64,000 nt of DNA from Phocaeicola_A sp036804505 (GCA_036804505.1 DAIRSI010000017.1:28408-92407), one strand, 5' to 3'; shown: positions 1 through 9,183, counted from the stretch's first letter. Numbers and translations: made by a program. The notes: generated by a model not told the origin, from the sequence alone.

Positions 1-894
1 ACATTTCCTGCAAAAGAAATTGATAAAGAGGTTGAGGTGATTATCGATGAGATTAAGAGTTACGAAGATTCTCCCTCCGATTTGATATTTGATGATTTTG
101 AAGATATGATATTTCATGGACATCCCCTTGGAAGGAATATTTTAGGGAAACCGGAGCTCCTGCGTGGCTTTTCCGATAGGGATGCTTTGGATTTTGTCAG
201 TGAATATTATCAACCGGCCAACATGATTCTTTTTGTGTTTGCTAATATGGAGTTTAAAAAGATTATCAGGATAGCCGAGAAGTATCTGAAGATGATTCCC
301 AATCAAATCGTGAAGTCTCAGCGAACGGGACTTCCTGTCTATCAGCCGCAGTCACTAACTGTCCATAAGGAGACCCATCAAGCACATGTTATGATAGGAA
401 CTCGCGGATACAATGCCTATAACGAGAAGCGTACCGGTCTGTACCTTCTCAATAATTTACTGGGAGGCCCCGGTATGAATAGTCGACTCAATGTCTCTTT
501 GAGAGAAAGAAGAGGCTTGGTTTACAATGTAGAAAGCAATCTGACGAGCTATACGGACACAGGAGTGTTCAGTATTTACTTTGGCTGTGATCAGGAAGAC
601 ATGGACTATTGTTTTGAATTGGTTTATAAGGAGTTGAAGAAGATTTGTGACACAAAGCTGAATGCTACTCAACTGACGGCTGCAAAGAAACAAATCATAG
701 GTCAGATATGCGTGGCAAGTGATAGCTTTGAAAATTGTGCTCTTGATATGGGCAAAGCCTTTTTGCATTATAATCATTATGATGGACAGGAAGAGGTGGC
801 AAAACGGATTAGGGCTCTCAAATCAGAGCAATTGCTGGACATCGCCAATGAACTTTTTAGTGAAGACAAACTATCTACTTTAATCTATAAATAA
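1..894 (+). CDS. M16 family zinc peptidase, C-terminal part (5' end outside window)
   Basis: The frame is open from base 1, so the gene begins upstream and 297 codons are visible. The N-terminal HxxEH zinc-binding helix is not in view. What is seen is the end of the first M16 domain and the second domain, with the Arg/Tyr signature LRERRGLVYNV at about 502-534, which shapes the substrate pocket in pitrilysin-like proteases. Family knowledge: M16B proteins are metal-dependent oligopeptidases with two such domains. The pantothenate kinase gene starts 18 bases after the stop, so the two are probably co-transcribed. Whether the zinc site is intact cannot be judged here. Confidence 0.88.
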   Translation, partial: TFPAKEIDKEVEVIIDEIKSYEDSPSDLIFDDFEDMIFHGHPLGRNILGKPELLRGFSDRDALDFVSEYYQPANMILFVFANMEFKKIIRIAEKYLKMIPNQIVKSQRTGLPVYQPQSLTVHKETHQAHVMIGTRGYNAYNEKRTGLYLLNNLLGGPGMNSRLNVSLRERRGLVYNVESNLTSYTDTGVFSIYFGCDQEDMDYCFELVYKELKKICDTKLNATQLTAAKKQIIGQICVASDSFENCALDMGKAFLHYNHYDGQEEVAKRIRALKSEQLLDIANELFSEDKLSTLIYK

Positions 895-912
895 ATGTAA
901 TAATAACAAGAT

Positions 913-1752
913 ATGGTTATAGGAATAGACGTTGGTGGCAGCACCACAAAAATCATCGGTATAGATAAAGAGGGTATCAAACATCCCATGCTGGTGAGAG
1001 CTACTGATCCAATAACATCATTGTTCGGTGCTTTCGGAAAATATATCTATGACAATGGATTTAATTTGAGTGAAGTCGAGAAAGTAATGCTGACTGGAGT
1101 TGGCAGTGTTTATGTAAGGCAGTCTCTCTATGGTTTGCCTACGGCCCATGCGGATGAATTCATAGCCAATGGATTGGGAGCTCATTACGGTTCCCGACTG
1201 AAAAATCTTATAGTTGTGAGTATGGGAACCGGAACTTCTTTTGTAAAGGTCGAGGGAGATGCTATCAGTCATATTGGTGGTATAGGAATTGGAGGAGGAA
1301 CCATTTTGGGATTGGCCCGACTTTTGCTCCATACACAAGAGATACAGCAGATTGTGGCTTTGGCCTTGAAAGGTCATACGGAAAACGTAGACTTGAAAAT
1401 CAAGGATATCTGTAACACGGCTCTTCCCGGACTACCCTTGGAAGCAACAGCGTCTATTTTTGGAAAAGCAAATATGAATTCCTCCATGGAGGACGTGGCC
1501 TCGGGAATCGTACACATGGTGTTGCAAACAATAGGGCAGTCGGTTATCTTGGCAGCTTTGAACAGTACGATTAAAAATTTTGTTTTAATAGGAAATTTGG
1601 CGAAGTTGCCGCAATGTGAAGATATATTTCCAATGTTGGAGAATATGTATCATTGTCATTTTCTGATACCGGAATATGCAGAATACAGGACAGCCCTCGG
1701 TGCTGCCTTAGCATACGTGAACAAGCAGAGATATACGGATATAAACGGATAA
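913..1752 (+). CDS. coaW: Type II pantothenate kinase
   Basis: 279 residues that should phosphorylate pantothenate, the first step of coenzyme A synthesis, in the cytoplasm. The N-terminal GIDVGGSTTKIIG is the phosphate-binding loop of the actin-like ATPase (ASKHA) fold used by type II (Fumble-like) kinases. VVSMGTGTSF and the glycine-rich GIGIGGGTILGL in the middle are the other conserved loops, and LIGNLAKLP near residue 225 completes the second lobe. The family normally lacks the feedback control by CoA typical of type I enzymes. It follows the M16 peptidase gene at 18 bases and is followed by two hairpins that probably end the transcript. Confidence 0.9.
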   Translation: MVIGIDVGGSTTKIIGIDKEGIKHPMLVRATDPITSLFGAFGKYIYDNGFNLSEVEKVMLTGVGSVYVRQSLYGLPTAHADEFIANGLGAHYGSRLKNLIVVSMGTGTSFVKVEGDAISHIGGIGIGGGTILGLARLLLHTQEIQQIVALALKGHTENVDLKIKDICNTALPGLPLEATASIFGKANMNSSMEDVASGIVHMVLQTIGQSVILAALNSTIKNFVLIGNLAKLPQCEDIFPMLENMYHCHFLIPEYAEYRTALGAALAYVNKQRYTDING

Positions 1753-1763
1753 AAACCAAGAAA

Positions 1764-1786
1764 GGCGGCAGATTTATTCTGCCGCC
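1764..1786 (+). terminator. Hairpin after coaW
   Basis: Perfect 9-bp stem GGCGGCAGA/TCTGCCGCC with a 5-base loop, 11 bases after the coaW stop. The following TCCCTT is a poor T tract, so termination may be partial. Confidence 0.55.
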
Positions 1787-1824
1787 TCCCTTATTGAAGT
1801 TAGTTTATGAAAATTTGAGAGAAT

Positions 1825-1856
1825 TGAAACTTCACAGTTTCATTGTTTTTTTGTTT
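1825..1856 (+). terminator. Second hairpin with T tract after coaW
   Basis: TGAAAC/GTTTCA stem with a 6-base loop followed by a T-rich run (TTGTTTTTTTG). A weak stem with a good T tract; it may back up the first hairpin. Confidence 0.45.
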
Positions 1857-1911
1857 TATAAGCACTAACTGTTTGTTATAATATAAAGCAAATGAAAAAT
1901 ACCATTTTAAT

Positions 1912-2397
1912 TCAGGATTTTGGATTCATTGCATTCATCAGTCGATGTATGAAATCCTGATCCATGTTCCCCGTAAAATTGATGATTCTGAACCGATCCT
2001 CTTTTTTTTGCAGCATGACCAATTCAATAATGACACCACCTCGTTTACGGATGCTTATCTGACAACTCTCGGCACCTTCCCGATAGGAAGCGAAAGGTAT
2101 ATACCTGTTCATATTGTTTTCGAGCATCCGTTTAGCCTTCTCAAAATGAATCTGACTGTTTTTCTTTGAAGTCAGAATCTGCATGCTTTTCAAGTCGGAG
2201 ATAATATCCATCATTCTATCAACATCTTCACTATCATCTTTTGACTTGAGCACTTCATCCATCATTTTGGGGCTGACACTAATGCAAGTCAGCGTGGAAT
2301 CTTCACTGCATGTCTTTAAAAATCGCGATGCAAAATCCTGTGCTGATACCGTTAAGGTCCCTAATGTCAATATCAATAAAAAAAGAACTCTTTTCAT
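1912..2397 (-). CDS. DUF4252 family secreted protein
   Basis: 161 residues with a signal peptide (MKRVLFLLILTLGTLTVSAQ, cleaved after about residue 19) and no lipobox. The mature part contains the DUF4252 pattern: a short helix region, a K/E-rich stretch and the motif IIELVMLQKKEDRFRIINFTG near the end, which predicts a small periplasmic alpha/beta domain. The function of the family is unknown. It is the last gene of a three-gene unit: its ATG overlaps the stop of the anti-sigma candidate by 4 bases (ATGA), so it is translationally coupled. By context it is either a target or an effector of the sigma factor upstream. Confidence 0.82.
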   Translation of the reverse strand: MKRVLFLLILTLGTLTVSAQDFASRFLKTCSEDSTLTCISVSPKMMDEVLKSKDDSEDVDRMMDIISDLKSMQILTSKKNSQIHFEKAKRMLENNMNRYIPFASYREGAESCQISIRKRGGVIIELVMLQKKEDRFRIINFTGNMDQDFIHRLMNAMNPKS

Positions 2398-2918
2398 TCT
2401 TTAATTAATTCCTTTGTCGCCGGAGTGGTAGAAACCAATGTGTCGGTATCTTCCAAAACCTTTGATTTGCTGATACCTTCCGATACATCCTGCAGTGCTG
2501 ATGATATTTCATCATATGCAACTTGAGGGTCAGTATAGGTATCTGTATAATTTTCATAATTATAATCATTCTCTTCGCCAAGTGAAGACTTCTGTATAGC
2601 ATTACCTAGTGATAGGATGATTGCCACAACGGCAGCTGCCTTGAAAAATGGCATGATCTGACGTGAAATGCTGATACGTTTCGCCTTGACGACTGGCTTT
2701 TCAATTTTCTCTAGAACTTTGGCCTCGAAATCATCACTCACTTTCAGTTCTTTCTCTTCCTTTTCGAAACAAAACAGGTCTTTGTATCGAAGCAAATGAG
2801 CCGGAACGTCTTTCTGTTGAAAGAACAAGTGCAATATTTCTTCTTCCTCCAGGGAAGTCTCACATTGCCAATACCGTTCAATGAGTTGTTCTATATACTT
2901 ATAATCCATAGTTCTCAA
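2394..2918 (-). CDS. Membrane-anchored anti-sigma factor candidate
   Basis: 174 residues. Residues 1-85 are charged and cytoplasmic (YWQCETSLEEEEILHLFF resembles the N-terminal helix of Bacteroidales anti-sigma proteins), followed by one membrane segment around residues 88-106 (IMPFFKAAAVVAIILSLG) and a periplasmic Asn/Asp/Tyr-rich tail. There is no FecR domain. The gene overlaps the 3' end of the sigma gene by about 20 bases and the DUF4252 gene by 4. Arrangement, size and topology fit an anti-sigma factor that holds the ECF sigma at the membrane; this is inference, as sequence similarity alone is weak. A start three codons downstream (2909) is also possible. Confidence 0.7.
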   Translation of the reverse strand: MRTMDYKYIEQLIERYWQCETSLEEEEILHLFFQQKDVPAHLLRYKDLFCFEKEEKELKVSDDFEAKVLEKIEKPVVKAKRISISRQIMPFFKAAAVVAIILSLGNAIQKSSLGEENDYNYENYTDTYTDPQVAYDEISSALQDVSEGISKSKVLEDTDTLVSTTPATKELIKE

Positions 2919-3408
2919 TTTCTATATATTGTTGCCTGATACTTTTTCTTGCTCTGAACAAGTTAACTTTTACTTGTTCTTCGGTAATATCCAATATCTC
3001 TGCAATTTCTTTATAGCTTTTTTCTTCTATATCTCTGAGTTGCATGATGGAACGTTGCTTTTCGGGCAAATTATCGAAAAGTCGCCGTATGATTTGCATC
3101 TTTTCTTTGTGCTCCATCGAGTCAATCGCATTGGAACTGTCAACCCGGTCGTGTAAGTCTTCATTGAATTCTACATTCTGAGCTTCTTTTTTCTGACTCC
3201 GGTCAATGGATAGGTTTCTGCAGATTGTCAAACTGAATGCTTCTACCGAATCCAATTGTTTCCATTCGTCTTTTTTGTTCCAAACACGTATCAGAGTCTC
3301 TTGCACAACATCTTCTGCTTCCGCACGATCTAAAGTAATGCGGAACGCCAACCGGAAGAGTTTGTCTTTCAGTGGTAAGATATCGTTTCGAAAACTGATC
3401 TGTTGCAT
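2899..3408 (-). CDS. ECF-type RNA polymerase sigma factor
   Basis: About 169 residues from the ATG at 3408. Region 2 is seen as LFRLAFRITLDRAEAEDVVQETLIRVW and region 4 as LPEKQRSIMQLRDIEEKSYKEIAEIL followed by the recognition helix. An in-frame ATG at 3453 would add 15 residues, but that extension is encoded by one arm of the inverted repeat at 3424-3457, and family members normally begin at the SFRNDILPLKDKLFRL stretch, so the inner ATG is preferred. It probably directs transcription of its own operon. The next gene is its likely anti-sigma factor and the third encodes a DUF4252 protein. Confidence 0.88.
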   Translation of the reverse strand: MQQISFRNDILPLKDKLFRLAFRITLDRAEAEDVVQETLIRVWNKKDEWKQLDSVEAFSLTICRNLSIDRSQKKEAQNVEFNEDLHDRVDSSNAIDSMEHKEKMQIIRRLFDNLPEKQRSIMQLRDIEEKSYKEIAEILDITEEQVKVNLFRARKSIRQQYIEIENYGL

Positions 3409-3423
3409 CTCTCTATAATAATG

Positions 3424-3469
3424 ACGGGTGAGTTGAACAAAAGTTACACTCACCCGTGAATTTTTTTTT
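3424..3469. terminator. Inverted repeat between argB and the sigma operon
   Basis: Perfect 10-bp arms ACGGGTGAGT (3424-3433) and ACTCACCCGT (3448-3457). Read on the + strand it is followed by nine T (3461-3469), and read on the - strand it is preceded by nine A. Since argB runs into it on the - strand, it may end the topA-argB transcript. It also lies just before the sigma start codon and could hide its ribosome site. Confidence 0.55.
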
Positions 3470-3502
3470 GAAATATTTTTGCTTAGTCGCTAAATGGTTG
3501 GA

Positions 3503-4276
3503 TTATAATTGAATAACCGTTCCACTTTCTCCATCAATAGCTGTGGCCAAGGTAATAATTACTTTGCTTACTCCTGCATTCAATGCGGCGAATGAGTTTT
3601 CCAGCTTGGGAATCATTCCTCCACTGATAGTTCCGTCTTCCCGGCATTGTTGAAAAATCTCCGGTGTCAGAATCGGAATCATGCTGTTTTCGTCATCGGC
3701 ATCCTTGAGGACGCCCTTTTTTTCGAAGCAGAAGATAAGAGTAACATCAAAATAGGGAGCCAATGATTGGGCTGTTTCTCCGGCAATGGTATCTGCATTG
3801 GTGTTTAACAGATTGCCTTTACCATCGTGGGTAAGCGGGGCCATGACAGGAACAATACCTTTCTTAATAAGTTCGCTGAGTAACTTACCGTCAACCGTTT
3901 CTACGTCACCCACAAAGCCGTAATCAACATCCTTTACCGGTCGCTTCACGGAACGAATGACATTCATGTCGGCTCCAGTGAGCCCTAAAGCATTGATATT
4001 AAGGGATTGTAAGCCTGCAACGATTTTTTTGTTCACAAGTCCTCCATATACCATTGTAACGACATTCAGCATATCGGCATCGGTAATGCGGCGCCCGTTT
4101 ACCATCTTGCTCTCGATTCCCAAATCAGAAGCCAGCTTAGTGGCGGAACGTCCTCCTCCATGAACCAAGACCTTGTGGCCTGTTACTTGTGAGAAATCAT
4201 TGAGTAATTGTTTCAAGGAATCCGGTTCCTCAACAATTTTCCCTCCGACTTTTATGATAGTAAGCTTTTCTTTCAT
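3503..4276 (-). CDS. argB: N-acyl-glutamate kinase (acetyl- or succinyl-glutamate kinase)
   Basis: 257 residues from the ATG at 4276. Amino-acid kinase fold: KVGGKIVEE at the N-terminus, VHGGGRSATKLA for the acyl-glutamate pocket, LNTNADTIAGE and a C-terminal TISGGMIPKLENS. It phosphorylates N-acylglutamate in arginine synthesis. Bacteroides species are known to make arginine through N-succinyl intermediates, so the true substrate here may be N-succinylglutamate; sequence reading alone cannot decide. The longer open frame upstream runs back over speA and is not used. The ATG follows the speA stop after one base, with GGAA inside the last speA codons, which implies translational coupling. Confidence 0.9.
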   Translation of the reverse strand: MKEKLTIIKVGGKIVEEPDSLKQLLNDFSQVTGHKVLVHGGGRSATKLASDLGIESKMVNGRRITDADMLNVVTMVYGGLVNKKIVAGLQSLNINALGLTGADMNVIRSVKRPVKDVDYGFVGDVETVDGKLLSELIKKGIVPVMAPLTHDGKGNLLNTNADTIAGETAQSLAPYFDVTLIFCFEKKGVLKDADDENSMIPILTPEIFQQCREDGTISGGMIPKLENSFAALNAGVSKVIITLATAIDGESGTVIQL

Positions 4277-4277
4277 A

Positions 4278-6170
4278 TTATTCCAAATAGGTATATCCAT
4301 AGAGGCCGGAACGGTAGTTGCTAAGGAATTCTTTTCCTTCTTCAACAGAAATTTTACCCTCTTTGACAGATTTGGTAACCCATGTTTCAAGAGTGCGTAC
4401 CAATTTTTTCGGGCTGTATTGAACATAGTCCAATACCTCGGCAACGGTTTCGCCATCAATCAGTTGATCTATGCTGTATCCTTTCTCGTTGACGGAAATG
4501 TGAACGGCATTTGTATCTCCAAAGAGATTGTGCATGTCGCCCAAAATCTCCTGATATGCACCTACAAGGAAGACTCCTATGTAATAGGGCTCTTTGCCTT
4601 TAAGTGCGTGAACAGGCAAATAATGTGTAATATTTCTTGTCGAAATGAAATTGGATATTTTCCCATCTGAATCACAAGTGATGTCTTGCAGAGTTGCTGC
4701 CCGTTCGGGTTTCTCGTCCAGACGCTGAATCGGAACAATTGGAAATATCTGGTCAATGGCCCACGTATCAGGCAATGATTGAAACAGAGAAAAATTACAA
4801 TAGTACTTGTCTGCAAGCAGTTTATCGAGTTTTCTGACTTCTTCAGGCGCATGCTTGAGGTTATGAGCCATCTCGTTGATTTCACGGGTTACCGACCAGT
4901 ACAATCTTTCTATCTGTGCACGTGTTCTGAGATCCACGATTCCGTGACTGAACAGATCGAGGGCTTCTTCACGTATTTGCTGTGAATCATGCCATGCTTC
5001 CAGCATTCTGCTTTGATTCAGGTTATCCCATATCTCATAAAGTTCCTGTACAAGTTCATGATCCTCTTTTCCAACTTCCCATTCTTCATCCATTTCGGGT
5101 AGCGATGCTGTTTCCAGTACCTGGAAGATAAGGACGGAGTGATGGGCAGTCAAAGAGCGCCCGCTTTCCGTTATGATATTAGGGTGAGGAATATTGTTTT
5201 TATCAGCGACGTCTACCATAGTTGAAATAGAGTCATTGACATATTCCTGTATGGAATAATTTACACTGCTTTCGCTGCTCGAGGAACTTGTTCCGTCATA
5301 GTCGACGCCCAATCCGCCTCCAATATCTACAAATTCTACCTTATAGCCCATTTCATGAAGTTGGACATAGAACTGAGAGGCCTCGCGGAGAGCTGTCTTG
5401 ATTCGTCTGATTTTTGTAACCTGGCTTCCTATGTGGAAATGAATAAGCTTGAGACAGTCTTTCATATCCTTCTTTTCAAGGATATCCAGTGCTTCAAGCA
5501 ATTCGCTTGACGTCAAACCGAATTTGCTGGCATCACCTCCGCTTTCTTCCCATTTTCCGCTTCCTGCAGATGCCAATTTGATGCGAATTCCAATATTGGG
5601 CTTTACATCCAACTGTTTTGACATTTTGGCTATCAGGCGAAGTTCGTTCAACTTCTCTACAACCAAGAACACACGTTTACCCATTTTCTGTGCCAAAAGG
5701 GCCAGTTCGATGTAACTTTCGTCTTTATAGCCATTGCAGATTATCAAAGAATCGGAGTCTGTATTAATGGCAATAACGGCATGTAGTTCCGGTTTGGAAC
5801 CTGCTTCTAGACCTAAGTTGAATTTTTTGCCATGGCTGATAATTTCTTCAACAACCGGACGCATCTGATTTACCTTGATGGGGTAGATGATAAAATTCTG
5901 AGCATTGTAATTATATTCCTCAGAAGCTTGTTCAAAACACTTGGCTATCTGTTCAATACGATTGTCCAGTATATCTGGAAATCTAAGGAGAACAGGAGCT
6001 GAGACATCTCTTATCTGCAACTCATCCAATAATTCTTTCAAGTCGACAGAAGCACAACCTTTGCGTGGTGTAACCACAACGTGTCCTTTTTCGTTAATGC
6101 TAAAATAGGGAGTTCCCCAACCATTGATGTTGTAGAGCTCTTCGGAATCTTCAATTCGCCATTTTCTCAT
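4278..6170 (-). CDS. speA: Biosynthetic arginine decarboxylase
   Basis: 630 residues, the usual size of the PLP-dependent fold III arginine decarboxylase that makes agmatine for polyamines. The PLP lysine lies in IIYPIKVNQ near residue 97, the glycine loop for phosphate is DIGGGLGVDYDG near residue 282, and the C-terminal half contains the helical insertion typical of SpeA (residues about 370-470). It is third in a - strand run with topA and aroK: 28 bases separate it from aroK, and argB follows after one base. A decarboxylase that consumes arginine is thus read together with an enzyme that makes it. Confidence 0.95.
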   Translation of the reverse strand: MRKWRIEDSEELYNINGWGTPYFSINEKGHVVVTPRKGCASVDLKELLDELQIRDVSAPVLLRFPDILDNRIEQIAKCFEQASEEYNYNAQNFIIYPIKVNQMRPVVEEIISHGKKFNLGLEAGSKPELHAVIAINTDSDSLIICNGYKDESYIELALLAQKMGKRVFLVVEKLNELRLIAKMSKQLDVKPNIGIRIKLASAGSGKWEESGGDASKFGLTSSELLEALDILEKKDMKDCLKLIHFHIGSQVTKIRRIKTALREASQFYVQLHEMGYKVEFVDIGGGLGVDYDGTSSSSSESSVNYSIQEYVNDSISTMVDVADKNNIPHPNIITESGRSLTAHHSVLIFQVLETASLPEMDEEWEVGKEDHELVQELYEIWDNLNQSRMLEAWHDSQQIREEALDLFSHGIVDLRTRAQIERLYWSVTREINEMAHNLKHAPEEVRKLDKLLADKYYCNFSLFQSLPDTWAIDQIFPIVPIQRLDEKPERAATLQDITCDSDGKISNFISTRNITHYLPVHALKGKEPYYIGVFLVGAYQEILGDMHNLFGDTNAVHISVNEKGYSIDQLIDGETVAEVLDYVQYSPKKLVRTLETWVTKSVKEGKISVEEGKEFLSNYRSGLYGYTYLE

Positions 6171-6198
6171 TTCAACGTAGGTTTTTCAATATTGGTTT

Positions 6199-6726
6199 TT
6201 AAATATTTAATAATGTTCTAAGTTTATTTACTGATTCGTCAATTTGAAACTTGTCTTCCAGTCTGTCAGCTGAAAAGATATAATCAGCTTTAGAATAGAA
6301 AGGTTCCCGTTCTTCAAGATTCTTTTCTATGAATGCTTTCAGTTCATCATCAGTCTTTTGTGCAAGTAGCGGGCGTTTGGATTTGGCAATTTTCAAACGA
6401 TGGAAAAGAACGTCATTACTTGTTTTTAAATAGACTGTTTTTGCTTGTCGGTTCATATAGGAAATATTGTCAAAGAAGCAAGGAGTTCCGCCGCCTGCCG
6501 ATATAATGATATTTTCGAACTCAGCGGTTTCGTGCAACATGGATTGTTCTATCTTCCTGAATCCGTCTTCTCCTTTTTCAGAAAAAATTTCCTTGACAGA
6601 CTTTCGGTAACGATTCTCAATATACCAATCCAGATCGACAAATTGGAAACCTAAAGCTTTGGCAAGAGCTTTGCCTAACGTAGTTTTTCCGGCTCCCATA
6701 TATCCTATAAGAATGATACGTACCAT
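6199..6726 (-). CDS. aroK: Shikimate kinase
   Basis: 175 residues from the ATG at 6726. Walker A GYMGAGKTTLGKALA at residues 9-23, the shikimate-binding DLDWYIE with the family's DxD, FRKIEQ with the conserved Arg, and SAGGGTP. It phosphorylates shikimate with ATP in aromatic amino acid synthesis. The start chosen gives the normal length and lies one base after the topA stop codon; a longer reading would run into topA. The topA-aroK-speA-argB order suggests one transcript. Confidence 0.94.
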   Translation of the reverse strand: MVRIILIGYMGAGKTTLGKALAKALGFQFVDLDWYIENRYRKSVKEIFSEKGEDGFRKIEQSMLHETAEFENIIISAGGGTPCFFDNISYMNRQAKTVYLKTSNDVLFHRLKIAKSKRPLLAQKTDDELKAFIEKNLEEREPFYSKADYIFSADRLEDKFQIDESVNKLRTLLNI

Positions 6727-6727
6727 T

Positions 6728-9073
6728 TCATTTTTTCTTGCTTGCAAAATGTCTTCCTTTTCCGGAAGTCTTTGGCTTGTCATTTTGTTCTTTAATGATA
6801 TCCATACATTCGGCTAGTTCAAGTTTTTGAGGTTCTTTATCTTTTGGAATCTTGTAATTCTTTCCATCAAATGCGATGTAAGGTCCATAACGACCGTTCA
6901 GAATTTCCATTTTTGGTTCTTCATCAAAAGCCTTTATATGTTTCTCCTTTTCCGCTTTTTTCTTAGCTTCTATAAGTTCAATGGCTTCTTCGAGAGAGAT
7001 ATCCATTGGGTCTGAACCTTTAGGCAGTGAAATGAATTTGTTGTCATGGCGGACGTAGGGTCCGAATCTTCCTTCTCCAATGATGATTTCTTTTCCTTCA
7101 TATTCGCCGAGGTTTCTAGGTAGTTTAAATAAGGATAAAGCATCTTCGAGTGTAATTGTTTCGATGGATTCTCCTTTTTTCATTTGCGCGAATTTCGGCT
7201 TGTCGTCATCATTGGCACTCCCTATCTGGATAACAGGACCGTAACGACCTATTTTGGCTGATACCGGCTTTCCGCTGACTGGATCAGTACCCAGCAGACG
7301 CTCGCCTACTTTATGCTCCATTTTCAGTGAAGATGTTTCTTCTACCAGTGGCTCGAAATCTTTGTAGAAATCCTTTATCATGCCGTTCCACTTCTTTTCG
7401 CCTTCTGCTACTTCATCGAATTCTTTCTCAACATTGGCAGTGAAATTATAGTCCATGATTTGAGGGAAATATTGCATTAAAAAGTCATTGACGACCGTTC
7501 CTATATCAGTAGGGAGCAATTTCCCTTTTTCATTGTCTATCAGTTCGGTCTTGGATTTGCTTGATATCTTGTCGTTTTTCAGCAATATGATATTATATGA
7601 CCGTTCATTTCCTTGCTTGTCACCTTTCTCCACATATCCTCTTTGTTGTATGGTGGAGATGGTCGGTGCATAAGTTGATGGGCGTCCGATACCCAGTTCT
7701 TCCAATTTGCGTACCAAACTGGCTTCTGTATATCTTAATGGATGTTGCGTGAAGCGCTCCGTGGCTGTAATTTCCTTCCGTTCCAGCTGTTGGCCTTTTA
7801 ATAAGGGAGGAAGCAGCATCTCTTTTTCCTGTTCCGGACTCTCATCATCATAAGATTCTTTATAAACACGAAGAAATCCATCGAATTTAACAACTTCACC
7901 CGTTGCGATGAAAGACTCTTTCATACCGGAAACTGATAAAGTCACAGTGGTTTTTTCCAATTCGGCGTCTGCCATCTGTGATGCGATTGTCCTTTTCCAA
8001 ATCAAATTATAGAGTTTCTTCTCTGCTGTACTGTTCCCGGCTTCCTGCTTGTCCATGTATGTTGGACGTATTGCTTCGTGAGCCTCTTGTGCTCCCTTTA
8101 TGTGGTTAGAGAACTGATGAGGATGCAGATATTTCTCACCCATGAGTTGGGAAATAACTTCTTTACTTGAATTAATGCATAGTGATGACAGGTTTACCGA
8201 GTCGGTACGCATGTAAGTAATGTTTCCGGCTTCGTATAGGTGTTGGGCTACCATCATTGTTTGTGCAACGGTAAAGCCAAGTTTCCTCGCAGCTTCTTGC
8301 TGAAGGGTGGAAGTCGTAAACGGGGCAGCCGGAGATTTTTTTAAGGGACGGGTTGTTATGTCGTCTATTGTGAAATTTGCTGTCTTGCATTTTTCTAAAA
8401 AAGCTTTGGCTTCATCCAAGGTTTTGAATCTCGTGTTCAGTTCAGCTTTCAGTTCCGCATTCTGGCCATTGGAATCCGGTACCAAAAATGTGGCAGTTAT
8501 TCGGTAACTGCTTTCACTTTTGAAATTCTGTATTTCTCTTTCGCGCTCTACAATCAAGCGTACAGCTACGGATTGGACTCGGCCGGCAGAAAGGGCCGGC
8601 TTAACTTTCTTCCATAAAATTGGCGATATTTTGAAACCTACAATACGGTCAAGCACGCGACGTGCCTGTTGTGCATTCACCAGGTTGACATCAATGTTTC
8701 TGGGGGTTTTTATTGCGTTCAGAATAGCGTTTTTCGTTATTTCATGGAACACAATACGCTTGGTATGATCTGGATTAAGTCCTAAAACCTCATAGAGATG
8801 CCATGAAATAGCTTCACCCTCGCGGTCCTCATCGGAAGCCAGCCAAACGGTTTCAGCCTTATCTGCCTCCTTTTTCAACTCTTTTACTAGTTTCACCTTT
8901 TCTGCAGGGATTTCATAATCGGGTTGGAAATTGGTCGTATCAATACTGAACTCTTTCTTTTTAAGATCACGGATATGACCATAACTGGAAAGGACCTTAT
9001 AGTCCTTACCAAGAAATTTTTCAATAGTTTTGGCTTTGGCCGGAGACTCCACAATGACAAGATTTTTTTGCAT
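6728..9073 (-). CDS. topA: DNA topoisomerase I (type IA)
   Basis: 781 residues. The Toprim domain is at residues 1-130 (VIVESPAKAKTIEKFLG, then DEDREGEAISWH with the acidic metal site), the catalytic tyrosine is in YMRTDSVNLS, and the gate domain runs to about residue 560. The C-terminus has three glycine/tyrosine repeats (GRYGPVIQIG, GRFGPYVRHD, GRYGPYIAFD) instead of the four-cysteine zinc ribbons of E. coli TopA, and it ends in a short basic tail. It relaxes negative supercoils. A TAnnTTTG element at 9102-9109 lies 29 bases before the start, so this is probably the first gene of the topA-aroK-speA-argB unit. Confidence 0.97.
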   Translation of the reverse strand: MQKNLVIVESPAKAKTIEKFLGKDYKVLSSYGHIRDLKKKEFSIDTTNFQPDYEIPAEKVKLVKELKKEADKAETVWLASDEDREGEAISWHLYEVLGLNPDHTKRIVFHEITKNAILNAIKTPRNIDVNLVNAQQARRVLDRIVGFKISPILWKKVKPALSAGRVQSVAVRLIVEREREIQNFKSESSYRITATFLVPDSNGQNAELKAELNTRFKTLDEAKAFLEKCKTANFTIDDITTRPLKKSPAAPFTTSTLQQEAARKLGFTVAQTMMVAQHLYEAGNITYMRTDSVNLSSLCINSSKEVISQLMGEKYLHPHQFSNHIKGAQEAHEAIRPTYMDKQEAGNSTAEKKLYNLIWKRTIASQMADAELEKTTVTLSVSGMKESFIATGEVVKFDGFLRVYKESYDDESPEQEKEMLLPPLLKGQQLERKEITATERFTQHPLRYTEASLVRKLEELGIGRPSTYAPTISTIQQRGYVEKGDKQGNERSYNIILLKNDKISSKSKTELIDNEKGKLLPTDIGTVVNDFLMQYFPQIMDYNFTANVEKEFDEVAEGEKKWNGMIKDFYKDFEPLVEETSSLKMEHKVGERLLGTDPVSGKPVSAKIGRYGPVIQIGSANDDDKPKFAQMKKGESIETITLEDALSLFKLPRNLGEYEGKEIIIGEGRFGPYVRHDNKFISLPKGSDPMDISLEEAIELIEAKKKAEKEKHIKAFDEEPKMEILNGRYGPYIAFDGKNYKIPKDKEPQKLELAECMDIIKEQNDKPKTSGKGRHFASKKK

Positions 9074-9101
9074 AATTTTTCTATCCGTTAAAAATTCGGC
9101 G

Positions 9102-9109
9102 CAAAATTA
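9102..9109 (-). promoter_or_regulatory. -7 element upstream of topA
   Basis: TAATTTTG matches TAnnTTTG on the - strand. No TTG is found 19-21 bases further up, so this is a partial promoter match. Confidence 0.5.
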
Positions 9110-9183
9110 GAAAAAAACTTCTTGTAAACCTATATAATAAGGTACATTTCTTTTTTTTTATCAAAAAAAGGCGTTTTATGACC

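Noticed and set aside
4277..4459. 60-residue N-terminal extension of ArgB
   Set aside because: It overlaps the speA 3' end in another frame; the kinase fold begins at the ATG at 4276 with a ribosome site just upstream.
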